Below the pieces are notes generated by a model. That model worked only from the letters and a program-made list of their open reading frames with translations, had not been told where the DNA came from and did not search any database. A DNA stretch of 14,725 bases from Pavlovales sp. CCMP2436. Taxonomy: Eukaryota > Haptophyta > Pavlovophyceae > Pavlovales. Positions 1 to 6,909 of the stretch are shown in pieces (position 1 is the first letter of the stretch; each line of letters opens with the position of its first letter). Location of the stretch: positions 122,178 to 136,902 of the forward strand of contig MU631663.1 of NCBI GenBank assembly GCA_026770615.1. Reading direction: 5' to 3'. Position numbers and translations under genes: made by a program.

Positions 1-127
1 AGCGGCGTCTCCGTGTGCGGCCCGCCGCCGCGCGCAGCAGCGCCCACCGCAAGCACGCGACGCACATTCACTTGAGGACCCGAGCGAGACGGGTGGTCGA
101 GAGGTGCCAGCGAATACCTAGTGTAAA
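1..127 (-). repeat. GC-rich repeat, truncated third copy
   Basis: This stretch matches 9759-9885 in the same orientation with only a few substitutions, and matches the reverse complement of about 840-990. It is the inner part of the ~570 bp GC-rich repeat seen complete at 635-1203 and 9523-10092. It is cut on the left by the window edge, and similarity stops around 127. No coding role is supported. Confidence 0.85.
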
Positions 128-150
128 TATCTATACGCACAACTTCCAGG

Positions 151-313
151 ACAGTCAGATGCCGGCTTAAATCCCTATCAGTAATATAAAGAAATACGTC
201 TTCAAGGATAATTGGACGCAAGCTTGAATAATATCGCCGCTAATAATAATATCTGACGTCGACGAAGTCCGGGAGTGAACACCACCTATAACGTTGAACC
301 ATGCTGCGAGCCG
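151..313. repeat. Dispersed TGACGTCGAC repeat, rearranged copy A
   Basis: The + strand from 254 to 313 carries the first half of a dispersed repeat (starting TGACGTCGAC and ending near TTGAACCATGCTG). The second half lies at 151-185 in the opposite orientation, seen as a reversed ATAGGGATTTAAG...CATCTGACTG block. The two halves are therefore inverted relative to each other, unlike the head-to-tail order at 1139-1243 and 10395-10487. This suggests a rearranged or decayed copy. The remaining sequence to 345 is AT-rich and shows no gene. Confidence 0.6.
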
Positions 314-344
314 TTTTTGTTTTGTTTTTTTTAAAGATCGATCA

Positions 345-634
345 GTAATCTAAATACGTCTGTTCCCTGCATAGGAGGTGCGTTAATTAGGGAAATGCGG
401 GATCGAGTTCGTTGGGATCCGCGTTTTATTTATCTCACAACCTAGAAAAGTTGAATACTAAAAAAAATGAACCGACTCGACGGTCAACATCACTTGGCGC
501 CTGCTGTTGGTGGCAGCAGTCTACCGCAGCCTGCTCTATTGCGCTGGCAAGGAGCTTGGCGTCGGCGGACTATTGGCGGACAAGGCTTAACGGTCGTACG
601 TGTAAGCGCCATGATGCGTATTTAGAGCCTGAGT
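345..634. repeat. Old duplicated segment, inverted partner of 11515-11838
   Basis: The stretch aligns, with many substitutions and small indels, to the reverse complement of 11515-11838. Shared landmarks are TAAATACGTCTG, GGGATCGAGTTCGTT, the A-rich block after ACAACCTA, and the GCTTGGCGTCGG..GGACTATT..CAAGGCTTA blocks. In the right-hand copy the segment runs straight into the CXXC-gene 5' flank. Here it is cut at 634/635 by the GC-rich repeat. It is old noncoding duplicated DNA. Confidence 0.7.
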
Positions 635-1203
635 CGCCCCCCGAGGGGGGCGCTGCCTGGCTCGCCACCATGATGTTGCTCTTCGCCACCATGCTATTGC
701 TTCTGTCACGTGCTGTGACGGGCGCTATTTCACGCGGTGGCGAGCAGCACGCGGAGACGCCGCTCAAGGCTACCAAGGCTACGACGACGATGCTGCTTCC
801 TGCGGCCACCGCAGTGTGCGCGCTCGCAGCGGCAAGATGCTGTCCACTCGAGGTACTCGCTGGTACCTCTCGACCACCCGTCTCGCTCGAGTCCTCAAGT
901 GAATGTGCGTCGCGCCCTTGCGGTGGGCGCTGCTGTGTGCGGCAGCGGGCCGCACACGGAGACGCCGCTCAAGGCTACCAAGGCTACGAAGACGATGCTG
1001 CTCCCTGCGGCCGCCACGGCAGGGCTGCGGCGGCCGAGGCGCGGCCGAGGCGGGGCGTGGGGCCAGGGCGCACACACTCACACCCTTTGGTGTGAGTGCT
1101 GGTGCATGAGGGTTTGGGTCGATCGCTCGATCTCAGCCTGACGTCGACCAAGCCAGTGACTGAACAACCCCTGTTGAACCATGCTGAGCCGCTAATATAT
1201 ATT
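635..1203 (+). repeat. GC-rich ~570 bp repeat, copy 1
   Basis: This copy matches the reverse complement of 9523-10092 almost end to end (569 against about 570 bp). It starts at an 18 bp near-palindrome, CGCCCCCCGAGGGGGGCG, and ends in the dispersed TGACGTCGACC repeat. A ~62 bp unit occurs twice inside it, at about 753-815 and 958-1020. One frame stays open from about 669 to 990 in both complete copies and begins with a hydrophobic stretch resembling a signal peptide (MMLLFATMLLLLS). The opposite strand is open too, so the frame may only reflect GC content. I treat it as a repeat rather than a gene. Confidence 0.8.
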
Positions 1204-1243
1204 TATGATAGGGATTCAAGCTGGCGTCTGACTGTTCTGAATA
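1139..1243 (+). repeat. Dispersed TGACGTCGAC repeat, copy B
   Basis: A complete head-to-tail copy of a ~100 bp dispersed repeat. It runs from TGACGTCGACCAAG through TGTTGAACCATGCTGAGCCGCTAAT and ATAGGGATTCAAGCTGG to GCGTCTGACTGTTCTGAA. Its first part is shared with the end of the GC-rich repeat. Other copies lie at 151-313, 3985-4090, 4405-4566, 4571-4640, 9530-9587 and 10395-10487. No open frame is conserved among copies. Confidence 0.85.
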
Positions 1244-1353
1244 TTTAGACATAGGGCGATCACCGCGCAGTCTTGCGCAGTGCACGGCGTGCGAGCACAC
1301 GTGCATGTGCGAGCGCCTACTGCGATACCATATATCTGCAAGCTGGAGAAGTA

Positions 1354-1488
1354 CAGGGGATCGCGGGCAATAAGAAGCCGCACCTTTAAGAAGCTGAGCC
1401 TCGTTTTTTTGCATTGTTTGTATGTAATTTGCTAAAAAGCTCAGCCTCAAGCTCAAAATTCGCCCTTCTTATTGCCCGCGATACCCTG
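1354..1488. mobile_element. TA-flanked MITE, Tc1/mariner-type termini, 135 bp
   Basis: The element begins CAGGGGATCGCGGGCAATAA and ends with the reverse complement of the same sequence, giving 24 bp terminal inverted repeats with one mismatch. It is flanked by TA on both sides (1352-1353 and 1489-1490). TA target duplication and a CAG start are typical of Tc1/mariner-superfamily elements. The interior holds inverted copies of an AGCTGAGCCTC-like motif and no coding capacity. The same termini bound the much larger element at 8863-10955, so the two probably depended on one transposase that is not in this window. Confidence 0.85.
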
Positions 1489-1625
1489 TACGCGCATGTC
1501 CAACTCTGTCGAGTTGCTCGCCGCAGGCGAAGAAATATTTAGAGTATTTTTCCCAGATTTCAACCCTTGTACCTAATGAAAACATTATTATTAATAATAC
1601 AAATAATAATTAATTCAGCAGTGTG

Positions 1626-1727
1626 TGCTGGCGAAACCTTCAAGTAGCCTACTCGGGTAGAAATGCCCGGTCAGCGCGCTGACCGGGCATTTCTACCCGA
1701 GTGGGCTACTTGAAGGTTTCGCCAGCA
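1626..1727. repeat. 102 bp near-perfect palindrome (left terminus)
   Basis: The two 51 bp halves are reverse complements with one mismatch, meeting at GGTCAGCG|CGCTGACC with no loop. Loopless palindromes of this length are usually unstable, so its intact state suggests recent origin or tolerance by the host. Confidence 0.9.
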
Positions 1728-1795
1728 TAAGGGCATCTCCGATGGAGTAGGTTCGACCCGGTTTGTGCGCGCACGCGCTGTTTTCCTTCAGCTCC

Positions 1796-1862
1796 GACGC
1801 CACCTTGGTCAGGCGGCCGCCGGTCGTGCGACGCCACCTTGGTCAGGCGGCCGCCGGTCGTG
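1796..1862 (+). repeat. Tandem duplication of ~33 bp
   Basis: The unit GACGCCACCTTGGTCAGGCG...CCGGTCGTG occurs twice head to tail inside the core of the palindrome-ended element. The copies are identical through the unit, indicating a recent duplication. Confidence 0.85.
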
Positions 1863-1974
1863 ACTTTGATCTCGCAGGTAGTCGTCGTCTGCGGATAGCG
1901 CCGCCGTCGTCTCTAATGTTGCCGGAGTGAAAGCTTAAGAATATTTGCCGTCAGGATGTGAACTAGTGCCTTTA

Positions 1975-2087
1975 TGCTGGCGAAACCTTCAAGTAGCCCA
2001 CTCGGGTAGAAATGCCCGGTCAGCGCCTAGATCAGGCGCTGACCGGGCATTTCTACCCGAGTGGGCTTCTTGAAGGTTTCGCCAGCA
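1975..2087. repeat. 113 bp near-perfect palindrome (right terminus)
   Basis: This is the same palindrome as at 1626-1727, with a short asymmetric centre (around CTAGATCA) separating the arms. The arms match the left copy apart from one or two substitutions. Confidence 0.9.
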
Positions 2088-2092
2088 GTGTG

Positions 2093-2623
2093 CGGCAGGA
2101 GACTCGCGTTCACTCACAGGCGAGATCGTGCAGATATTGACAGAGAGAGAGGCGGTGAGGTGGAAGGAGTCAGATGGAGTCGTGTGATTTTAACCCTTGT
2201 AAGGCTTTTGGGTTGAAGTAGGTTGGGACCCCCCCTTCGGACCCTTACCCCGGCAGCGACGCAAATTTCAGGCAAATTTGAGGTTGGGTCACCAACCTAC
2301 CATAAAGATCTGTGGAAATTTGATGCACCTCCCCCCCCCCGCCGCCCCGCCCCGCCCTCGCCCCGCCCCCCTACAAGCGAACTAGGGGGGGGGGGAGTTA
2401 CAAAATAACGCGTGTATAACCGAAGCCTTCGATTTGCCAACTAGCAAAATCAACGGGCGCACGCATTTACGAAGCAGGGGTACATACTGTATCATGATTG
2501 TATGTGGCCTGCGGGCTGCTGCTTGCCACTCGCGTTAAACTACCACGTGAAACTACCACAGGCCGCCGCAATTAAAAATTAGTCGGACTGGAGCGCGGCA
2601 AAAGCCCCGTCCCCGTCCGTGGC
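2093..2623. other. Upstream region of kinase-like gene with C/G tracts
   Basis: No gene is visible. There is a perfect 7 bp hairpin at 2281-2298 (AGGTTGG, loop GTCA, CCAACCT). A run of ten C at 2331-2340 starts a C-rich tract to 2371, giving at least four G-runs on the minus strand, which could form a G-quadruplex. A run of eleven G follows at 2385-2395. An AT-rich patch (ATTAAAAATTAG, 2571-2582) lies about 40 bases before the ATG at 2624 and may be part of a core promoter, though no standard TATA box is present. Confidence 0.5.
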
Positions 2624-3589
2624 ATGACCGACAAGCGCGAGATCGACCTGACGACGGAGGCCGATGAGGCCACCGAGTCCGGTCCACCCTCCAAGCGCGT
2701 GCGCACCGACGCGTCCCCGGGGCTCGCCAGCCCGGCCGGTGCGGCTGCGATCACGGGGACACCGTTGTCCGACTTTGCGCCCGCGGTCGGCATGGCCTGG
2801 GCGCCACACGCCGGCGAGCTGCTCGTCGGCACGCCCACGGGTGGGGTCTCGGGCGGGGCAGCGGGCAGTGGCAAGCTGGCTGCGGGCGCCTCCGCCGCGA
2901 GCGGTGCGGGCGCCAACGCGGGCGCGAAGGGCGACCTGGCTGCGCTCGGCGCGCTGCTCGCGGGGCACCTGCGCGGGCCGCTGCTGCTGCTGCTGAGCGG
3001 TCCGCCCGGCCCGGGCAAGTCCACCTTCTGCAAGGAGCTGCTACGCTGCTGCGCCGCGGCGGGCGACCCGGTGCTCACCGGCTGGACGGTCGTCTGTCAG
3101 GACACGGCCGGGGCCGGCGGGATCAAGCCGGGCAAGCGCGAGAAGGTGGAGAAGGCTGCCAAGGCGGCGCTCGCGCGCGGCCAGAGCGTGGTGGTAGACC
3201 GCACCAAGCTCAACGCCACGCAGTGCGCGCACTTCACCGCGATCGGGCGCGGCCTCGCGGTGCCCGTGCACGTGCTCGTCTTCTCCACGCCGCACGCCAA
3301 GTGCGCGCAGCGAGTCAAGCAGCGCGTGGGCCACCCGGGCGGCGTGGAGGGTGACAGGGGCGTGGGCGTGTTTAAGCGTTTTGGCAAGCTCAGCCCACCC
3401 TCTCTGGCCGAGCAGATCGACACGATCGTCTCCTGCGCGGACGAGGCACAGGTGAGCGCGGCTGCGCGCATGTACGCGTGCGGCGTGGTGCGCGCCGAGG
3501 CGGCCGGCCCGAGCAAGCGCGCGCAGGCGCACGGCAGCGGCACCATCGATGCCGCGCCCGCGGGCCATCCGCCACTTTCGACGGCATGA
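2624..3589 (+). CDS. P-loop polynucleotide kinase-like protein (PNKP / aprataxin-fused kinase type)
   Basis: The 321-residue product carries a P-loop kinase domain at about 118-270. Visible motifs are Walker A GPPGPGKST (126-134), VCQDT (158-161), a VVVDRTKLN strand (189-197) resembling the Walker B/DR region, and RVGHPGG (234-240), followed by KLSPP (255-259). This order matches the kinase domain of PNKP and the one fused to aprataxin-like HIT domains in plants, which would phosphorylate 5' ends of broken nucleic acid. Here no phosphatase, HIT or zinc-finger domain accompanies it. Residues 30-105 are Ala/Gly-rich low complexity, and SKRVR near residue 25 could be a nuclear signal. The ATG is the first after an in-frame TAA at 2573. 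Codon use is strongly GC3. The family call is solid; the exact substrate is inference. Confidence 0.8.
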   Translation: MTDKREIDLTTEADEATESGPPSKRVRTDASPGLASPAGAAAITGTPLSDFAPAVGMAWAPHAGELLVGTPTGGVSGGAAGSGKLAAGASAASGAGANAGAKGDLAALGALLAGHLRGPLLLLLSGPPGPGKSTFCKELLRCCAAAGDPVLTGWTVVCQDTAGAGGIKPGKREKVEKAAKAALARGQSVVVDRTKLNATQCAHFTAIGRGLAVPVHVLVFSTPHAKCAQRVKQRVGHPGGVEGDRGVGVFKRFGKLSPPSLAEQIDTIVSCADEAQVSAAARMYACGVVRAEAAGPSKRAQAHGSGTIDAAPAGHPPLSTA

Positions 3590-3984
3590 GCGCGCCTCCC
3601 GCCGGCGGCACCAAGCGCTTCCTTTCCGCCGCGCGGGTCGCGTTCATGCGCAAGCCTGGTGCTGCGTACAGCTGGTGACCCGGTGCCCCGCACGCAGTCT
3701 GCGGGCCGCCTTGGCCCCGGACACCGGCGTGCGCACGCGCTCTGCCCGCCTCCCTGCCTGCCTGCCGACGACCATCCGATGGTCGGGGGGAGCCACCCGT
3801 TCAGTCCACCAGTCTCCGTACATCTCAGTGCAACTGCCTGCCACTGCCATCTAAGGCAGCCTAAGTTGGCCCACTGCGGCACCGCTGGATCTGCTACATG
3901 TCCCGGCCCTGTCTGCGAAGTTCTGTGTCCGCTCACCGTCAGTTAACCTAGCCGGTATAAGTATGTATATTCCTGTTTAGCACT
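3590..3984. other. Downstream region of kinase gene
   Basis: The kinase stop overlaps an ATG (ATGA at 3586-3589) that opens a 30-codon frame to 3678. It has no recognised domain and I do not call it a gene. A perfect 7 bp stem with a 3-base loop lies at 3769-3785 (CGACCAT, CCG, ATGGTCG). Several overlapping frames are open on both strands, but none looks like a protein. No clear polyadenylation signal is seen. Confidence 0.4.
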
Positions 3985-4090
3985 GCTGAGCCGCTAATCA
4001 TATATTACTGATAGAAATTCAAGGTGGCGTCTGACTGTTCTGAATGTTGTGCTGGTCTGAGTGCTGCGTCGCCCATTGCCTGCTGCGTGC
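3985..4090 (+). repeat. Dispersed TGACGTCGAC repeat, partial copy C
   Basis: Only the second half of the repeat is present, from GCTGAGCCGCTAAT through GGCGTCTGACTGTTCTGAA. It continues into GCTGGTCTGAG...CCCATTGCCTGCTGCGTG, a tail shared only with copy D (4405-4566). The two copies are direct repeats about 475 bp apart. Confidence 0.85.
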
Positions 4091-4147
4091 CTTAGTCGGC
4101 TGCGCTGGCTTGGGCGCCACCGCGCGTGCGAATAATATACGTTCCCG

Positions 4148-4202
4148 TACATTAATATATATTAATGTAGGGGGACCCCTTACATTAATATATATTAATG
4201 TA
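4148..4202. repeat. Tandem pair of perfect 22 bp AT palindromes
   Basis: A 22-base perfect palindrome, TACATTAA|TATATA|TTAATGTA, occurs at 4148-4169 and again at 4181-4202, a period of 33. Each copy is followed by GGGGGAC. The 11-base spacer (GGGGGACCCCT) is itself nearly self-complementary, so the pair could fold as two hairpins or a cruciform. Confidence 0.9.
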
Positions 4203-4240
4203 GGGGGACTCTTGGTGGCAATAAGGTATCCGCGGCGGCC

Positions 4241-4290
4241 GCGCGGCGGACAGGGCACACGCACCGCGCGGCGGACAGGGCACACGCACC
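4241..4290 (+). repeat. 25 bp tandem duplication
   Basis: The unit starting GCGCGGCGGACAGGGCACAC occurs twice head to tail with no differences, indicating a recent local duplication. It lies between repeat copies C and D in a stretch with no gene. Confidence 0.95.
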
Positions 4291-4404
4291 TAGATGGACG
4301 TGAGCGTTGTGTGTGTGGGGGGGGGAGGGTGAGCCTGTGGCATCTGCTACGAGTTCGCCACCAACCTCACCTCTACCACCATCCCTGCTGCCGGGACTAA
4401 TATC

Positions 4405-4640
4405 TGACGTCGACCAAGTCAGTGATTGAATGTTCACCACCTGTTGAACCATGCTCAGCCGCTAATCAGAATAATGTAATTACTGATGGGGATTTAACCT
4501 GGCGTCTGACTGTTATGAAAGTTATGCTGGTCTGAGCGCTGCGTCGCCCATTGCCTGCTGCGTGTGTACATATTAGCGGCTCAGCATGGTTCAACAGGTG
4601 CCGGTGTTCCGGTGTTCACTCAAAGACCTGGTCGACGTCA
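4405..4640. repeat. Foldback pair of dispersed repeats, copies D (+) and E (-)
   Basis: Copy D runs 4405-4566 on + and copy E (4571-4640) is its reversed first half, so the pair starts TGACGTCGACC and ends GGTCGACGTCA. The arms are about 60-70 bp with about 105 bp between them and differ by indels around 4597-4620. The structure resembles a small foldback element, and the shared outer end TGACGTCGACC may be a transposon terminus. No clean target duplication is visible. Confidence 0.75.
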
Positions 4641-4689
4641 GGCGTATTATTCGCAGACTCACCGTCGACCAGGCAAGGTAATACGCCTG
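4639..4689. repeat. 11 bp inverted repeat
   Basis: CAGGCGTATTA (4639-4649) and TAATACGCCTG (4679-4689) are perfect reverse complements around a 29-base loop, immediately beyond copy E of the dispersed repeat. Confidence 0.8.
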
Positions 4690-5199
4690 CGATCCTGGAG
4701 CACGCCGCGCGCTCTGGAAGCAGTCGGCGGGCGACGGTGATTGCCACGAGCTCGAGGCAGCGCAGAATGGCGGCCGTCACCCGTCAGCCTGGTATTCGGA
4801 GGGCCTAGAGTTAGCGCCTTCCGAACGTACTGGTCTTGGAGAGCGATACCAACTCCCTTGGTTTTGGGAGGCTTCGCCCCCCAGAGGCCTGCAGACCCTC
4901 CACGCCTAGGCGGCGGGTTTTTTCTTTCTTTCTGGGGGCTTCGCCCCCATACCCCCGCGCCCTCGGCAAACAGGCGCAGTGCGACGAATTTTGCGTGCTT
5001 TGCTTGCGAGTCACCGGCATCATTAACATACCTGAATCACAACCGGTAGAAAATCGCCCTGGAGCCTAGAAAATCGGCCTCGACTTTGCGAGTCTGCGCT
5101 CGGTACCCCTGGCGCGTCGTCGCGATTGACTCTGTGCTCGCTCTCGTGGGCCAAGATCGCGCTTGGATGTCGCCATATTGAAATTAAGTTTGATACATT
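4690..5199. other. Intergenic region with GGCTTCGCC hairpins
   Basis: No gene is supported. There are two GC hairpins with the same TTC loop, GGGGGCTTCGCCCCC (4934-4948) and a related imperfect one at 4866-4882, separated by about 50 bases and a pyrimidine tract at 4917-4931. A short near-repeat, TAGAAAATCG followed by CCCTGG or GCCTCG, occurs at about 5047 and 5067. The hairpins look like scattered GC-cluster repeats rather than terminators. Confidence 0.5.
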
Positions 5200-5570
5200 T
5201 CCGCGCCAGACGATTTCGTCGTATTTGGGTACAGGTGTCTACGCCCTAACTGGGCAAAACCCTAACTGGGCACATAATCGCAAGTTGACACCCGCCACTG
5301 GCTCGGGAGATTTGAATGGCCTTTCAGGAGCCGGGGCTACAGTAATGCGTCGATCGCAGCGCACGAACGCCCACTGCTCAGAAATGACTGTCACGGCGCA
5401 AAAAGTTTTAACCCGCTGGTTTAAACTTGCCGCGCCCCGCTTTACCCGCGCCAAACGAATTCGTCGTTAATAGCAATTAACCGCGCGCAGTTTCGAAATT
5501 GCCCCAGTCGTATTCGCCCGCAATTTAGCGGAGACCGCGCTCCGTCGCCGGCCGACACCAACAGACCGAG
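5200..5570 (+). promoter_or_regulatory. 5' flank of the CXXC gene, duplicated module
   Basis: This stretch up to the ATG is repeated with roughly 90% identity by eye as the reverse complement of 11074-11448, directly upstream of the broken gene copy. It contains two CCCTAACTGGGCA units (5244-5256 and 5260-5272), a TGACTGTCACGGCGC block (5385-5399), and GAATTCGTCGTTAATAGCAATTAAC. A decayed third copy of part of it lies near 11935-12035, upstream of another gene. Promoter function is inferred from position; no TATA box is seen. Confidence 0.6.
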
Positions 5571-6425
5571 ATGAGCGCGACAATCACGACGGCCATGACC
5601 TCGGCGCCGCTGCCCGAGTCCTTCCAGCTCCGCCGGCGCTCGTCGCAGCAGGACCTGCTCAACGCCGTATCCGCGCTCCAGCTCCTCTTCCAGTCGGGCC
5701 AGGAGGAGTCGCTCCGGCTGTCGGCCAAGCGCGCGCTCGAGATGGTCGGCAGGGACGACGACGAGAACAAGCGGCACAAGCACTCGTCGACGAGCGTGGA
5801 GGAAGAGGCGCTGCGCAACAAGTCGCGCCGCTGCGCTCGTTGCGCTGGCTGTCAGGCGATCGACTGCGGCTCGTGCAAGGCGTGCGTCGACAAGAAGAAG
5901 TTTGGCGGCGCCAACGTCAAAAAGCAGGCGTGCGAGCAGCGGCGCTGCCTCCAGCCCGTCTCGTCGCCCGGCGGTGGCAAGCGGTTGATGGCCTCGCCCG
6001 ACATGTCCTTCGCGCCCATCTCGCTCCTCCCGCCGCCGATGACCTGCGAGGCGCACGATGCCAGCATGTACGCGACCGACAGCACGCCGCCGCCGCCCTC
6101 GCACCAGGCGCCGCCCTCGCACAAAGTGGCCTCGCGACGGCGCTTCGTGCGCTGCGGCAGCTGCTCTGGCTGCACCACGCCCGACTGCGGCGTCTGCCGC
6201 AACTGCGTCGATAACCCCAAATTCGGCGGCCCGGGCGCCAAGAAGAAGGCGTGCATCCACAGACCATGCCGGTCGCCCATCCATCCGTGCGACCCGTCCA
6301 TCGCAGCGCCGACACTGCCGGTCGACGCGGCGCTTGGGCCGGTGAGATACGATTCGACCGTTGAGCTCGGACCGATCAACCCTGCCGAGCAGCGGACCAC
6401 AATCCACGCGCCCGCGGCGCTATAG
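5571..6425 (+). CDS. Double CXXC zinc-finger protein, probable CpG-DNA binder
   Basis: The 284-residue product has two CXXC-type zinc fingers. Finger 1 uses C88, C91, C94, C99, C102, C105, C121 and C126. Finger 2 uses C195, C198, C201, C206, C209, C212, C228 and C233, with identical spacing. Both keep the KFGG motif (110-113, 217-220) and a basic K-rich stretch before the seventh Cys. In known CXXC proteins (CFP1, KDM2, MLL, DNMT1) this domain binds unmethylated CpG in the nucleus. No catalytic or reader domain is present. The N-terminal 60 residues are predicted helical (QQDLLNAVSALQLLF) and could mediate dimerisation. DENKRHKH (64-71) may be a nuclear signal; residues 127-187 are Pro/Ser-rich. 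The ATG is the first after an in-frame TAG at 5526. GC3 is very high. Partner proteins are unknown. Confidence 0.9.
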   Translation: MSATITTAMTSAPLPESFQLRRRSSQQDLLNAVSALQLLFQSGQEESLRLSAKRALEMVGRDDDENKRHKHSSTSVEEEALRNKSRRCARCAGCQAIDCGSCKACVDKKKFGGANVKKQACEQRRCLQPVSSPGGGKRLMASPDMSFAPISLLPPPMTCEAHDASMYATDSTPPPPSHQAPPSHKVASRRRFVRCGSCSGCTTPDCGVCRNCVDNPKFGGPGAKKKACIHRPCRSPIHPCDPSIAAPTLPVDAALGPVRYDSTVELGPINPAEQRTTIHAPAAL

Positions 6426-6909
6426 CGCCACCCGTGCGACGCACACCAACGTCTCGTGAACTGCCGTGAAGATGTACCTCCACGTGCCGTTCTGCTCGCG
6501 CTAGACGCGCACTAGCCATCCTCCTCTTCTCGCAGTTCGACCGTCGGCTTTGTCTTCGCCCTGTCCACCGCACACACCCGTCTGATCAGAATGTAATTCA
6601 AAGTGACCAAAAACTAAAGCTTTCGTTAATCATCACTTATAACTCATTCTACACCGAGAAACTTGAAGTTCGAGTTCGAAAGTCACTGCATTTGCGCCCG
6701 CCCCGACCCGCATCTCAGTCTTCTGTCGATACCAACTACAGTAGTGGATAGTTTTGCGCACCTGAACCGCTCGTCGGACAGGTCGGTTACGTCGGTTAGG
6801 TTGTCGGAGTGAAATAGACCACTTTCATACCACAAAGAACCGCGCGGAAAACCTCGTTTAAAAAGAGGCGATCCAGCGGCGAGTTGGCGAGTCAAGGGGC
6901 GTGTGAGCG
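6426..6909. other. Intergenic region between CXXC gene and small lipidated-protein gene
   Basis: The first ~150 bases are GC-rich and probably the 3' UTR of the CXXC gene. From about 6588 the sequence is AT-richer (AATGTAATTCAAAGTGACC) and likely holds the promoter and 5' UTR of the gene at 6910. A GGTCGGTTACGTCGGTTAGG near-repeat lies at about 6781-6800. No gene or TATA box is recognised. Confidence 0.45.

Larger units (their letters stand above)
1626..2087. mobile_element. Composite element with palindromic inverted termini
   Basis: The left terminus (1626-1727) and right terminus (1975-2087) are inverted copies of each other, and each is itself a near-perfect palindrome. They start TGCTGGCGAAACC and end GGTTTCGCCAGCA. 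The left one has one mismatch and no loop; the right one has a short loop around 2028-2035. Inverted similarity extends a few bases inward (TAAGGGC against GCCTTTA). The direct repeat GTGTG flanks the whole unit at 1621-1625 and 2088-2092 but flanks neither palindrome on both sides. This supports one 462 bp non-autonomous element with a 5 bp target duplication. The core contains a 33-34 bp tandem duplication at about 1796-1862 and no gene. Confidence 0.75.

Noticed and set aside
412..1095. 227-codon + frame across the boundary of two repeats
   Set aside because: It spans the junction at 634/635 between two different repeats, and the matching frame in the other repeat copy has a different N-terminus. 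It is a chance fusion frame in GC-rich DNA.
1749..1758. GGTTCGACCC resembling a tRNA T-loop
   Set aside because: The flanking bases do not form a T stem, and no acceptor or D arm is found upstream.
1626..2087. Possible CRISPR-like repeat-spacer structure
   Set aside because: Only two copies, which are inverted and palindromic, far longer than CRISPR repeats, in a eukaryotic context.
3586..3678. 30-codon frame overlapping the kinase stop codon
   Set aside because: Too short, no recognised domain, and overlap translation is not expected in a eukaryote.
4934..4948. GC hairpin resembling a bacterial terminator
   Set aside because: The context is eukaryotic nuclear DNA, no gene ends just upstream, and the pyrimidine tract comes before rather than after the stem.
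5244..5272. CCCTAA motifs resembling telomere repeats
   Set aside because: Only two units with a longer period (CCCTAACTGGGCA), inside a duplicated promoter-like module; not a telomeric array.
5126..5470. 114-codon + frame before the CXXC gene
   Set aside because: It lies in the duplicated 5' flank, and the inverted copy at 11074-11448 does not keep the same frame.
5442..6407. 321-codon minus frame opposite the CXXC gene
   Set aside because: It is the antisense shadow of a gene with two unmistakable zinc fingers.
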